This document shows positions 1-7,732 of a stretch of DNA of 10,042 nucleotides, one piece after another; the first letter of the stretch is position 1; each line of letters starts with the position of its first letter. Source of the stretch: Hyphomicrobiales bacterium (GTDB lineage: Bacteria; Pseudomonadota; Alphaproteobacteria; Rhizobiales; Aestuariivirgaceae); the NCBI GenBank assembly GCA_013002595.1, contig JABDJG010000474.1, positions 1 to 10,042 on the forward strand, in the 5' to 3' direction. Position numbers and translations under genes: made by a program. The notes below the pieces were generated by a model. It was not told the origin of the DNA and searched no databases. It saw only the letters and a list, made by a program, of their open reading frames with translations.

Positions 1-41
1 CCCAGAGCCGCCGCAAGAAGAAGCGGAAGCAGGGCGAATAG
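1..41 (+). CDS. C-terminal tail of a possible rightward gene (partial)
   Basis: From base 3 the plus strand reads in frame through twelve codons (QSRRKKKRKQGE) to a TAG at 39-41. A lysine/arginine-rich end like this is common at the C-terminus of RNA-binding proteins and some membrane proteins, so this may be the end of a gene that enters from the left and converges on the histidine kinase, whose stop lies 21 bases further on. Twelve codons are too few to name a family, and the reading could be chance. No clear terminator hairpin is visible in the 21-base gap. Confidence 0.3.
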   Translation, partial: QSRRKKKRKQGE

Positions 42-62
42 AACCCAACCGTAGGCGCAGTC

Positions 63-2387
63 TTAGCCTCGGGCAGCAGCACGGTCAGCACGGTATTGCG
101 GGCCAGCCCGTTGCGGCAGGATCACCGCAACCGTAGTGCCTTTGCCCTCGCGGCTGGTGATTTTCATCTTGCCGCCGTGCAGGTGGATCAGTGACCGTGA
201 AATCGCCAGCCCAAGGCCGGAGCCGTTCTTGGTTTTGGTGAACTGGTTTTCGACCTGCTCGAACGGCCGGCCGAGCTTGTCGATCTGATCTTCGGGAATG
301 CCAATGCCGGTATCTGCAATCGTGATGCGGACCCGGTTGTTGTTCTGGGTGACCCCGATCGTTACCTTGCCCTTTTCCGGCGTGAACTTCACCGCATTTG
401 TCATCAGGTTGATCAGCACCTGCTTGAGGGCCCGCTTGTCAGCTTCCAGGGCGACCGGTTTGGGCAGTTTGGTGATGAGCTTGACGCCGCCTTCATCGGC
501 GCGCGGAGCAACGATCCTGAGGGCATCATCGATGATCGCCCCGACATCTTCGCTGGCATAATCAAGCGACACCCTGCCAGCCTCGATTTTCGACATGTCG
601 AGAATGTCGCTGATGACATCCAGCAGGTACTGACCCGAGCGGTGAATGTCATGCGCATAGTCGATGTATTTATCGTTGCCGACCGGACCGAAAAACTGCT
701 GTTCCATCACCTCGCTGAAGCCGATGATCGCATTCAACGGCGTGCGCAATTCGTGGCTCATGTTGGCCAGGAACTCCGACTTTGAGCGGTTGGCCGTTTC
801 TGCGCGGGTTTTCTCGCGAGCATATTTTTCAGCCAGATCGGCCAGGCGCTGCGACTGTTGTTCAAGCGTTACCCGGGACTTCTGCAGGTCGCTCACGGTG
901 TTCATCAATTCGCGCTCTGAATCCATCAGCCGTTCTTCGTGCTGCTTGAGCGGCGTGATGTCGGTGCCGATCGATACGAACCCGCCATCCTTGGTGCGCC
1001 GTTCATTGATCTGCAGCCACCTGCTGTCGCCGAGCTGGACTTCGAACGTATTCCCATCAGCCGGTTCGTTGCCGCCGATCGGCATGCGCTGGCGCACGAC
1101 GGGCTCCTTGGCAGCGCGGGCAACATCTTCATATCCGGTGCCCGGCACGCAGACACTGGCCGGCAGCGAATGAAACTGCTGATACTTGGAATTGCACATG
1201 ACCAGATGGTTGTCGGCGTCCCACAGGACAAACGCCTCGGAAATGTTTTCGATCGCATCCTTGAGACGCAGCTCGGCTTCCTGATTGAGGCGGTCGGCAA
1301 GTTTCTGCTCGGTGACATCAATTGCAATGCCGACCAGGTGCGGTGCCTGCTCGCCGGGCGCGTCGGCAAGTTCGGCGCGCGCTCTCAGCCAGACCCAGTG
1401 GCCGTCACGATGGCGCATGCGGAATTCCTGGTCAACCGACGTGCGCCCGCCTTGCAGCATGGTATTCGCCAGCTTGTCGAGCTGCTCGTCGTTCTCGTGC
1501 AGCCGCTCGGCAACTTCGCCGTAGGACAGGAATTCACCGCTCGGTTCAAGTCCGAGAATGTCGTACATCGACTTCGACCAGAAGATGCGTCCGCGCGCCA
1601 CATCCCAGTCCCACAGGCCACAGCGGCCTCGGTCGAGTGCCTTGTCGAGCCGGCCGGTCGCAACGGCCAGTGTCTGGTCGGCTTCGGCAGCGCGCGCCGC
1701 CTGCCAGTGGAACGCTGCCCCGAGCAGGACGAGGACGGCCAGAGTGACAATAAACAAGGTGGCGATCTGGGTGACGTCACTGCGCCATGCAGCTAGCACC
1801 TGACTGCGCGGATGTATGAGCAACAGGCTGCCTGGATAAAAGGTCAGCGGCTGCAGCATGATAAAGGCCTCTTCACCATTGGCCAGGATCGTGTTGTGCA
1901 TCTGTTTGTAGGAAGCACCGGACAGTTGGAAGTTGGTCGCCGTCAGGCTGTTGAGTGTGTGGCCTTCCAGTTTGGCCTGTTCCGGCAAGGTGGTGCGGAC
2001 AACACCGCGTTCATCGACGATGGCAAACAGCCGGCCGGCGCTTCCCGCTTCCTTGGGCAGCGACCGCTTGAGGTCCTCGGCAACCGGCAGGCGGATCACC
2101 GCGCCATTGAGTGTTTCCTGCTCGAAGCGGTCATCCAGCTCGTAGGCCGCCAGCTTGAAATACAAAAGCGATTGGCTGTTGTGTTCGGCAATGTGTGCTG
2201 AGCGGTTGACGACGAGCTGCAGACCCAGCGCTGTGCCCAGCGTCAGGATGAAAAGAGTGATAAGAACCGTGATGAGATTACGAAGCAGCCGCTCCGAGAT
2301 GGAGACACTCGACCAGTGACGGAAAATCAGCGGGAGCCGAAGCCGCCGCTCATTGAAAAACAACCCGCCAAGTTGAGCCTTTGACAA
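63..2387 (-). CDS. Two-PAS membrane sensor histidine kinase, PleC/DivJ-like core
   Basis: This is a 774-residue inner-membrane sensor kinase that should autophosphorylate and pass phosphate to a separate response regulator, since it has no receiver domain. Membrane helices lie at about 37-60 and 206-226 and enclose a periplasmic sensing region of about 145 residues. Two cytoplasmic PAS domains follow: about 240-361 (PAS_3 type, ending IAIDVTEQK) and about 372-481 (ending IGTDITPLK). A predicted coiled coil (485-535) leads to the HisKA domain, with phospho-acceptor His545 in NMSHELRTPLNAIIGFSE. The ATPase domain has N-box Asn660/Asn664, G1 DTGIGIP (692-698) and G2 GSGLGL (722-727). The region after the H-box (FGPVGNDKY, DILDMSKIEAGR) resembles PleC/DivJ/PdhS kinases. 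The start is TTG at 2387, because an in-frame TAG lies just upstream, GGGGAAAG precedes it, and the next Met (about 163) would remove the first helix. No partner regulator is in the window, so the signal and output are unknown. Confidence 0.93.
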   Translation of the reverse strand: MSKAQLGGLFFNERRLRLPLIFRHWSSVSISERLLRNLITVLITLFILTLGTALGLQLVVNRSAHIAEHNSQSLLYFKLAAYELDDRFEQETLNGAVIRLPVAEDLKRSLPKEAGSAGRLFAIVDERGVVRTTLPEQAKLEGHTLNSLTATNFQLSGASYKQMHNTILANGEEAFIMLQPLTFYPGSLLLIHPRSQVLAAWRSDVTQIATLFIVTLAVLVLLGAAFHWQAARAAEADQTLAVATGRLDKALDRGRCGLWDWDVARGRIFWSKSMYDILGLEPSGEFLSYGEVAERLHENDEQLDKLANTMLQGGRTSVDQEFRMRHRDGHWVWLRARAELADAPGEQAPHLVGIAIDVTEQKLADRLNQEAELRLKDAIENISEAFVLWDADNHLVMCNSKYQQFHSLPASVCVPGTGYEDVARAAKEPVVRQRMPIGGNEPADGNTFEVQLGDSRWLQINERRTKDGGFVSIGTDITPLKQHEERLMDSERELMNTVSDLQKSRVTLEQQSQRLADLAEKYAREKTRAETANRSKSEFLANMSHELRTPLNAIIGFSEVMEQQFFGPVGNDKYIDYAHDIHRSGQYLLDVISDILDMSKIEAGRVSLDYASEDVGAIIDDALRIVAPRADEGGVKLITKLPKPVALEADKRALKQVLINLMTNAVKFTPEKGKVTIGVTQNNNRVRITIADTGIGIPEDQIDKLGRPFEQVENQFTKTKNGSGLGLAISRSLIHLHGGKMKITSREGKGTTVAVILPQRAGPQYRADRAAARG

Positions 2388-2402
2388 AATCTTTCCCCGC
2401 TA

Positions 2403-2437
2403 GATCAGAATTGTTTCAGTCAAAAACAATCCTGATC
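2403..2437 (-). repeat. 14-bp inverted repeat just upstream of the kinase start
   Basis: Left arm GATCAGAATTGTTT (2403-2416) and right arm AAACAATCCTGATC (2424-2437) are inverted repeats matching at 13 of 14 positions, with a 7-base loop (2417-2423). On the minus strand the element ends 15 bases before the TTG start, directly upstream of the putative ribosome-binding sequence. It could be a repressor operator or an mRNA hairpin affecting kinase translation. There is no T-run long enough for a standard terminator. Confidence 0.6.
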
Positions 2438-2598
2438 GCCTCCAACAAATTAGCGGACGAGTCACGTCTCAGATTGGCTCAATCCGAAACGATCGCACGC
2501 TAGCAGAGTCCCAACCCCAGACCCCGTGATCCTGAAGGCGAAAATCGCCGTCCCCTGAGTCAACGCGAATCACATTAGGACATTGATTCGAAAGTGAA

Positions 2599-2626
2599 AT
2601 GATTTGTCCAGTGCGGATGCTGTCAA
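2599..2626 (-). promoter_or_regulatory. Candidate sigma-70 promoter for the kinase gene
   Basis: On the minus strand a perfect -35 TTGACA (2621-2626) is followed after 16 bases by AATCAT (2599-2604), which matches four of six -10 positions. Transcription would begin near 2592 and leave a leader of about 205 bases containing the dyads at 2534-2552, 2472-2484 and 2403-2437. The -10 is weak, so this is only a candidate. Confidence 0.3.
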
Positions 2627-2643
2627 TAATCCATGAGCAATAT

Positions 2644-2674
2644 CGGAAAACTGAGCTAAATTCAGGGTTTTCGG
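2644..2674 (-). terminator. Weak hairpin downstream of pepN
   Basis: CGGAAAACTGA (2644-2654) and TCAGGGTTTTCGG (2662-2674) can pair around a 7-base loop, with a two-G bulge and one G-G mismatch. The hairpin lies 26 bases after the pepN stop, where a terminator is expected. On the minus strand it is followed by CGATATTGC rather than a T-run, so intrinsic termination is doubtful. Confidence 0.2.
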
Positions 2675-2699
2675 TAATTATTCCGCATACGTAACGAAT

Positions 2700-5375
2700 T
2701 TATTGAAGAGAACGGTTGACGATTTCAAAGGTGTCCCGTGACAGATCGGGGCTGTCCAGCAAACCGCGCAAAACGTCCTCGGCAAGCCGCCGGCGACCCG
2801 GTTCCAGAGCCCGCCAGCTCTTGAAGGTCGCGGTCATGCGGGCTGCCACTTGCGGGTTGATTTTGTCGAGCCTGAGGATCACCTCTGCCACAAGCCTGTA
2901 TCCTGAGCCATCGGCCGCATTAAAACACACCGGATTAGCGGCCGCGAAAGTGCCGATGAGGGCACGCACCCGATTGGGCTGGGTCAGCTTGAAGGCACCG
3001 TGGTCCATCAGCTCGCGAACCTGCGCCTCGCAACCGCCGAACGGCCACTGTGCATTCAGGGCAAACCATTTATCGACCACCAGATGATCACCCTTGTAGT
3101 GCTCATAGAATGTATCGAGTGCCTCGATCCGCCGCGGGTGATCGAGATGCGCAAGCACCGTGAGCGCGCCGGCCGTGTCGGTCATGTTCGTTGCGGACCG
3201 GAAATGTTCGAATGCCAGTTCTGCACCCTTGTCGGTGTCGGCTGCAGCGATCAGCGCCAGCACGGCATGGCGCAGCGAGCGCCGGCCGGCATCGTCTGGA
3301 GCGGGATTGTACGGCCCGCTGCCGGCAAGCTCGTGCCACAGGTCTTCGAGTTCGCCGATGAGATGCCGGCCAAGGCCGGTCGCTATCACGTTGCGCGCTT
3401 CATGTACCAAAGAAGGATCAACGTCCTTTCCGATACTGCTGGCAAGATCCGTTTCGCCGGGCAAGGTCAGCATCAGCGCCTTGAACGCCGGCTCCAGATC
3501 GCTTTCTGACAGAACGCTGGCCAGTGCCTCGGCAAACGGTTTTACCGATGGCCTGCGCGCCGACTTGGCCTGCGCCTCGATGGTCTCGATGATCAGCCGC
3601 TGCGCAACCCGTTGCACCGATTCCCAGCGGTTGAAGGCATCGCTGTCGTGCTGGATCAAAAACAACCGGTCGGCCAATGGCAGATTGGCGCGCAGCTTGA
3701 CCGGCGCAGTAAAACCTCGATTGATCGAAGGCACCGGCCGCTGGGTAATGCCGGTGAAAGTGAAAGTCTGTGACTGCTGGGTCAGTTCGATAACCGGCTG
3801 GTCAAGCTTGCCCGTCCCGTTCAGCTCAAGTTGGCAGTCTTTGCCGTTGTGCCCGATCAGTCCGATCTCGAGCGGCACCAAATGCGGTTTCTTATCCTTC
3901 TGGCCGGGCGTATCCGGGATCGTCTGGGTGATGGTGAGCTTGTAGGTCTGCCTTGCCTTGTCGAACCTGCCTTCAGCGGTGAGCTCGGGCGTGCCGGCCT
4001 GTTCATACCAGCGGAACAGTTGCTTCATGTCACGGCCCGATACCTCGGCGACACAGGCGATGAAGTCCTCAACCGTCGCTGCCTCCCCGTCATGCCGCTC
4101 GAAATAAAGGTCAGTTGCCGCGCGAAACGTCTGTGAGCCGACAAGGGTGCGGATCATCCGGCAGATTTCGGCACCCTTTTCGTAGACCGTTGCGGTATAA
4201 AAGTTGTTGATCTCGATGAAGGACTGCGGCCGCACGGGATGGGCCAGAGGACCGGCGTCTTCGGGAAACTGGTGTGCTCTGAGCGTGCGCACATCTGAGA
4301 TGCGCTTGACCGACCGGGATCTCAGGTCGGATGTGAACTCCTGGTCGCGGAACACCGTAAAACCTTCCTTCAGACACAATTGGAACCAGTCCCGGCAGGT
4401 TACCCGGTTGCCGGACCAGTTGTGGAAATACTCGTGCGCAATGATGCTTTCGATGTTGGCATAGTCCTGATCGGTCGCCGTGCCGGGCAGGGCCAGAATG
4501 TATTTGTCATTGAAGACGTTGAGACCCTTGTTCTCCATGGCGCCCATGTTGAAGTCGGAGACCGCAACGATCATGAAGACGTCGAGATCATACTCGCGGC
4601 CATAGGCCTCTTCGTCCCACGTCATCGATTTCTTGAGGCTCTCCATTGCCCAGCCGCAACGGTCCTGCTTGCCGTGCTCGACATAGATTTCCAGGGCAAC
4701 CTCACGGCCGGACATGGTCGTAAACGTGTCCTTGACGACAGCCAGGTCGCCGGCGACAAGGGCAAACAGATAGCTGGGCTTGGGATGCGGATCGTACCAT
4801 TCGGCATAGTGCACCCGGTCGTCTGGGTGTTCCGTTCCGGGCAAATCGTCGTCCACGGCATCGGTCTCAAGCAAATTTCCATTCGACAATAGGATCGGGA
4901 CAGATTTGTTGTCTGCAACGATAGTAACATAGTATCGTGCCAGGACGTCCGGCCGGTCGAGGAAATAGGTGATCCGCCGAAATCCCTCGGCCTCGCACTG
5001 TGTGCAATAGATGCCGTTCGAGAGGTAAAGGCCGGACAGGGCGGTATTGGCCTTCGGGTCGATGGTAACCTCGGTTTCCAGCTTGAAGGCCTGTTGCGGC
5101 ACGTCCTTGATGACGAGCTGGCCATCGGCCTCTTCAAACTCGCCTGCGGCAAGTTCGCGCCCGTCCAGCGCCACTCTGTTCAGGATCAACGCCTCACCGT
5201 CGAGCTTCAGATCGACCACACCGCCGGTCCAGGCCGGGTTGGGCCGCATATCAAGTCGCGCCCGAACCCGCGTCGCCTGCGGATCGAGCGCAAAATGCAG
5301 CTCCACCTCATCGATCACGTAAGGTGGTGGCGCGTAGTCGCGCAGATGGATGGTTTGCGGCGTTTCAGTACGCAT
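2700..5375 (-). CDS. pepN: Aminopeptidase N (M1 family zinc metallopeptidase)
   Basis: This is an 891-residue cytoplasmic aminopeptidase that removes N-terminal residues from peptides during protein turnover. The length suits the bacterial PepN type (E. coli about 870). The exopeptidase motif GAMEN is at 278-282. The zinc site is HEYFH (His314, Glu315, His318) with third ligand Glu337 in LKEGFT, and the transition-state Tyr398 is in TVYEKG. The spacings His-Glu (+23) and His-Tyr (+84) equal those recalled for E. coli PepN (297/320/381), so the enzyme looks intact. The order is an N-terminal beta domain (about 1-240), the catalytic domain (about 241-470), a small beta sandwich (about 475-570) and a helical C-terminal domain. 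No signal peptide is seen. The ATG at 5375 is preceded only by a weak GGA. The gene stands alone: 104 bp separate it from the dehydrogenase gene upstream and 312 bp from the kinase gene downstream. Confidence 0.97.
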   Translation of the reverse strand: MRTETPQTIHLRDYAPPPYVIDEVELHFALDPQATRVRARLDMRPNPAWTGGVVDLKLDGEALILNRVALDGRELAAGEFEEADGQLVIKDVPQQAFKLETEVTIDPKANTALSGLYLSNGIYCTQCEAEGFRRITYFLDRPDVLARYYVTIVADNKSVPILLSNGNLLETDAVDDDLPGTEHPDDRVHYAEWYDPHPKPSYLFALVAGDLAVVKDTFTTMSGREVALEIYVEHGKQDRCGWAMESLKKSMTWDEEAYGREYDLDVFMIVAVSDFNMGAMENKGLNVFNDKYILALPGTATDQDYANIESIIAHEYFHNWSGNRVTCRDWFQLCLKEGFTVFRDQEFTSDLRSRSVKRISDVRTLRAHQFPEDAGPLAHPVRPQSFIEINNFYTATVYEKGAEICRMIRTLVGSQTFRAATDLYFERHDGEAATVEDFIACVAEVSGRDMKQLFRWYEQAGTPELTAEGRFDKARQTYKLTITQTIPDTPGQKDKKPHLVPLEIGLIGHNGKDCQLELNGTGKLDQPVIELTQQSQTFTFTGITQRPVPSINRGFTAPVKLRANLPLADRLFLIQHDSDAFNRWESVQRVAQRLIIETIEAQAKSARRPSVKPFAEALASVLSESDLEPAFKALMLTLPGETDLASSIGKDVDPSLVHEARNVIATGLGRHLIGELEDLWHELAGSGPYNPAPDDAGRRSLRHAVLALIAAADTDKGAELAFEHFRSATNMTDTAGALTVLAHLDHPRRIEALDTFYEHYKGDHLVVDKWFALNAQWPFGGCEAQVRELMDHGAFKLTQPNRVRALIGTFAAANPVCFNAADGSGYRLVAEVILRLDKINPQVAARMTATFKSWRALEPGRRRLAEDVLRGLLDSPDLSRDTFEIVNRSLQ

Positions 5376-5382
5376 ATAGTCC

Positions 5383-5443
5383 GACTCGGCTCGATGTTAG
5401 ATTTGGCCCTTTTTGGGTTCTTGCAGGCAGGACCAGCCGAGTC
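5383..5443. repeat. Perfect 9-bp inverted repeat before pepN
   Basis: GACTCGGCT (5383-5391) and AGCCGAGTC (5435-5443) are exact inverted repeats 43 bases apart. The proximal arm lies 8 bases upstream of the pepN ATG, in the expected ribosome-binding area. The distal arm overlaps the candidate -35. Between them lies a small CCC-AAAAA-GGG hairpin (5407-5417 on the minus strand). It could be a pair of operator half-sites, or a leader stem if transcription starts further upstream. Confidence 0.5.
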
Positions 5444-5445
5444 AA
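5417..5445 (-). promoter_or_regulatory. Candidate pepN promoter
   Basis: On the minus strand TTGACT (5440-5445) and AAGAAC (5417-5422) are 17 bases apart and match five and three of the consensus -35 and -10 positions. Transcription would start near 5410, giving a leader of about 35 bases. The -10 is poor, and read-through from the lysR-dehydrogenase operon is also possible because no strong terminator is visible between them. Confidence 0.3.
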
Positions 5446-5479
5446 ACGACTTTGCCAATATTGCTGCAAGGTTCAACGT

Positions 5480-6742
5480 CTAGTTATAGAATCTGTCGAT
5501 TCTGTAGCGGTTCAGGTCAATATTCGACGGTTTTCCGGCCATCATCTCAGCAATCAGCCGGCCGGTGGTTGGACCCCACGTCATCCCCAGATGACCATGC
5601 CCGAACGCATACCAGACATTTTCAAGCATTGGCGAAGGTCCGATAACCGGGAGTGAATCCGGTGTGCCCGGCCGCCGCCCCATCCATCTCTGGGCGCTGT
5701 CGTCGAGCGGTCTCAGGTTTGGCAAAACCCGTTTGAACACTTTCCACAGCACGTTGGCCCGTTCCCAGTTCGGCGGCGCATCGACACCGGCGAATTCATC
5801 GGTCCCGGCGAGCCGCAACCCGACATCGAGTGGCACCATGGCGCCGTGCCGCGCTGCCCAGGTGAGGTTACGGTTGATCTTCACGCCCGGGTCCGGAATC
5901 GTCAGATGATAGCCGCGCTCGGCCTCCAGCATTGTCCGTGTGCCCAGTTGTTTGGCCAGCAGGTCCGAATAGGCGCCGGCGGCAATCACCAGCTTGTCGA
6001 CGACCATCTCACCCTTCTCGCGCAGCACCAGCCTGAGCGCCCGTGTGCCATCATGCTCGGCGGACACCACATCATCCTGCAAAACCGCGCCGCCATTGCG
6101 CACCATCGCTTCGGCCATCGCGGCAACGAAGGTCGCAGGGTTCTTCAGGCTGTACCAGACGTCATACCAGGTCCCGAGCGCAAAATCGGTTGCGATGTCG
6201 GGCTCCAGTTCGCGCAACTCGCCGGGGCTGATCCGTTTCTGGTCGAAGCCGAACTCGCGCAGGATTTTCCGACTGCCGTCTTCTGCGCGGTACTGTTCTT
6301 CACTGTCGAACAGGCGGATGCCGTCAACCCTGTTGAGCATATCGGCGGTCCCGGTCTTGCCCATGATGTCGTCGTAGTCCGACAGCACCCTCAGGCTGAG
6401 TGCGGCCTTGCCCTCGATGATATGCCGCTTGACGCTCGGTTTCACGCAATGCGCAGCCTTGAGCATCCACGGCAGCGCCTTCGGCAGGTGCCGCCAGCGG
6501 ATGTGCAATGGCCCGAGTGGGTCGAGCAGCCAACCCGGCAGTTTGGTCAGCACGCCGGCATGAAACTCCGGCAGGACGCTGCACGGCACGACACCGCCGG
6601 CATTGCCGAACGAGCATCCCTGGCCCGGCGGCACCCGGTCGATGACCGTCACGTCGTAGCCTTCCGACTGAAGGTGCACCGCACACGAGATGCCGATGCT
6701 GCCGGCACCGACGACGGTGGCGTGGGGTTTGGAGGATGCCAT
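5480..6742 (-). CDS. FAD-dependent D-amino-acid dehydrogenase (DadA/DAO family)
   Basis: This 420-residue flavoprotein of the DAO superfamily should oxidise the C-N bond of an amino acid or secondary amine to an imine, passing electrons to the respiratory chain (dehydrogenase) or oxygen. The ADP-binding motif GAGSIG (12-17) and Asp35 closing VTVID form the N-terminal FAD site. CSFGNAGG (43-50) matches the second flavin-contact stretch of DadA-type enzymes, and the C-terminal GRRPGTPDSLPVIG (355-368) and GHGHLGMTWGP complete the FAD fold. Length suits DadA (about 410-430). The substrate cannot be read from sequence; D-amino acids and D-hydroxyproline are known substrates of close relatives. 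The ATG is 6 bp after the lysR stop, so the two are almost certainly co-transcribed. The ribosome-binding sequence is weak. The RidA-family gene on the divergent arm fits an imine-producing role. Confidence 0.88.
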   Translation of the reverse strand: MASSKPHATVVGAGSIGISCAVHLQSEGYDVTVIDRVPPGQGCSFGNAGGVVPCSVLPEFHAGVLTKLPGWLLDPLGPLHIRWRHLPKALPWMLKAAHCVKPSVKRHIIEGKAALSLRVLSDYDDIMGKTGTADMLNRVDGIRLFDSEEQYRAEDGSRKILREFGFDQKRISPGELRELEPDIATDFALGTWYDVWYSLKNPATFVAAMAEAMVRNGGAVLQDDVVSAEHDGTRALRLVLREKGEMVVDKLVIAAGAYSDLLAKQLGTRTMLEAERGYHLTIPDPGVKINRNLTWAARHGAMVPLDVGLRLAGTDEFAGVDAPPNWERANVLWKVFKRVLPNLRPLDDSAQRWMGRRPGTPDSLPVIGPSPMLENVWYAFGHGHLGMTWGPTTGRLIAEMMAGKPSNIDLNRYRIDRFYN

Positions 6743-6748
6743 CAGGCG

Positions 6749-7660
6749 TTACTGATTCCGTTTGTCTTCAAAGTGCTGCACGCAATAAGCCGTAAGGACC
6801 TGCATCAGACGAGTTGGCCGTAATTTTCCAAGCGAGGCAAGCACAATGCGGCCGGTTTCAACAGGCCCTCGAATGGGCCTGACGCCGAGCGGCTCTCCAT
6901 CATAGGTCACATCGCCATGTGGCCGCGTGGCAAGCAGCGAATACCCGTGCCCCTTGCCGACCAACCCGCGCACCAGTTCCATCGATGGCGAACTGAAAGC
7001 AATATCCGGTTCAACGCCGGCAGCCCGCATCAGACCGAGAAAGTAAGTCCGGCTCGGCGCCACATCGAGCAGGATCATCGGTTCATCCTCAAGATCCTTC
7101 AGTGACACGTCATCGTGCTTCAACAATGGATGCGTGGCATGCAGCAGCACGTAAGGGTGCAACTGGGTCAGGGCAACGGTTTCGATATCCTCGGGCAGAT
7201 CCACATCATAGAGCAGCGCCAACTCGAACCGGCCACGCCGCAACCCGTCGATCAGATGTTCCTGGGTTGCCTCATGGATGTGCACCCGGCTGCCCGGATA
7301 GTCCACCGCGAACCCGTCGATGAGCCCCGGCAGGAACAAAGGCGCCAGGGTTACAAAGCTGGCCAGATGTACTTCGCCGGTGATCTCCTGGCTGGTCGAG
7401 GCAGCAAGGTCCTGCAGTTCGTTGGCATGCTGCAGGAGATTGCGTGCCTGCGATAGCACTTGCGCGCCAGCCGGCGTGGTCGAAACGCCTGCCGCATGAT
7501 GGCGGATCAGCAACTGTACCCCCAGCTGATCTTCAAGTTTGCCAATCGCAGCCGACACCGATGGCTGCGAGACATTGAGCCGTTCTGCAGCCTTCACGAC
7601 CGAGCCTTCGCCGGCGGCAAGGACAAAATATTCTAGCTGGCGCAGTGAGTATCTGATCAT
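6749..7660 (-). CDS. LysR-type transcriptional regulator
   Basis: This is a 303-residue cytoplasmic regulator of standard LysR length. The winged helix-turn-helix covers about 4-63 (LRQLEYFVLAA, then AAERLNVSQPSVSAAIGKLE with recognition helix about 32-43). A linker helix spans about 64-90. The effector-binding domain follows, with typical blocks such as GEVHLASF (95-102) and LRRGRFELALLYD. It lies directly upstream of, and probably in an operon with, the FAD dehydrogenase, and diverges from the flavin reductase/monooxygenase genes 140 bp away. This arrangement suggests it controls both arms and itself. The effector is probably a pathway substrate or intermediate, but nothing in the sequence names it. 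The ATG at 7660 has no strong Shine-Dalgarno, but it gives the normal N-terminus for the family. Confidence 0.95.
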   Translation of the reverse strand: MIRYSLRQLEYFVLAAGEGSVVKAAERLNVSQPSVSAAIGKLEDQLGVQLLIRHHAAGVSTTPAGAQVLSQARNLLQHANELQDLAASTSQEITGEVHLASFVTLAPLFLPGLIDGFAVDYPGSRVHIHEATQEHLIDGLRRGRFELALLYDVDLPEDIETVALTQLHPYVLLHATHPLLKHDDVSLKDLEDEPMILLDVAPSRTYFLGLMRAAGVEPDIAFSSPSMELVRGLVGKGHGYSLLATRPHGDVTYDGEPLGVRPIRGPVETGRIVLASLGKLRPTRLMQVLTAYCVQHFEDKRNQ

Positions 7661-7685
7661 GTCGGTGATACTGGCGGATGCTCTT

Positions 7686-7715
7686 TACATAGTCAAAAAC
7701 TATTCAAATTGTAAA
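7686..7715 (-). promoter_or_regulatory. Candidate lysR promoter
   Basis: On the minus strand TTTACA (7710-7715) and TATGTA (7686-7691) are separated by 18 bases and match five and three consensus positions. The -10 overlaps one half of the T-N11-A dyad at 7689-7703, so bound regulator would occlude it. That is the usual arrangement for LysR autorepression. Neither hexamer is strong. Confidence 0.3.
7689..7703. promoter_or_regulatory. LysR-type operator (T-N11-A dyad)
   Basis: ATAGT-CAAAA-ACTAT is a perfect 5-bp inverted repeat of the T-N11-A form (T7690, A7702) recognised by LysR-type regulators, lying in the AT-rich divergent region between lysR and the flavin reductase gene. Its centre (7696) is about 67 bases upstream of the start expected from the TTGACA at 7727-7732, matching the usual -65 recognition site. 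A related sequence in inverted orientation (minus strand ATGTCAAAATACTTTC, 7719-7734) overlaps that -35 and may be the activation half-site. Confidence 0.6.
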
Positions 7716-7726
7716 AAGAAAGTATT

Positions 7727-7732
7727 TTGACA
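7727..7732 (+). promoter_or_regulatory. Candidate -35 of the flavin reductase/monooxygenase operon
   Basis: A perfect TTGACA lies 68 bases before the flavin reductase ATG. No good -10 is found 16-18 bases downstream (the sequence there is CACTCTC), as is common for promoters needing a LysR-type activator. The start would be near 7763, with a leader of about 38 bases. Confidence 0.4.

Larger units (their letters stand above)
2388..2699. other. Non-coding region between pepN and the kinase gene
   Basis: This 312-bp stretch has no convincing open reading frame on either strand and is richer in A+T than the flanking genes. It holds the 3' end of the pepN transcript and the likely promoter and leader of the kinase gene. 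Four dyads are visible: 2403-2437 (14-bp arms, one mismatch), 2472-2484 (GATTG-GCT-CAATC), 2534-2552 (GGCGA-AAA-TCGCC plus two outer pairs) and 2644-2674 (imperfect). Apart from the first and last, listed separately, none is followed by a T-run or matches a regulatory family I recognise. A small RNA cannot be excluded, but nothing specific supports one. Confidence 0.6.

Noticed and set aside
939..1796. 285-codon plus-strand frame opposite the histidine kinase
   Set aside because: The kinase frame carries intact PAS motifs over the same bases. The plus-strand translation resembles no family I know.
2534..2552. GGCGA-AAA-TCGCC hairpin as a rho-independent terminator
   Set aside because: The stem is short and neither strand has a T-run after it. 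It is 148 bases past the pepN stop, so it is noted only as a dyad of unknown role.
5846..6823. 325-codon plus-strand frame opposite the FAD dehydrogenase
   Set aside because: It is antisense to a gene with clear FAD-binding motifs, has no family signature, and runs through the dehydrogenase-lysR junction without a plausible ribosome-binding site.
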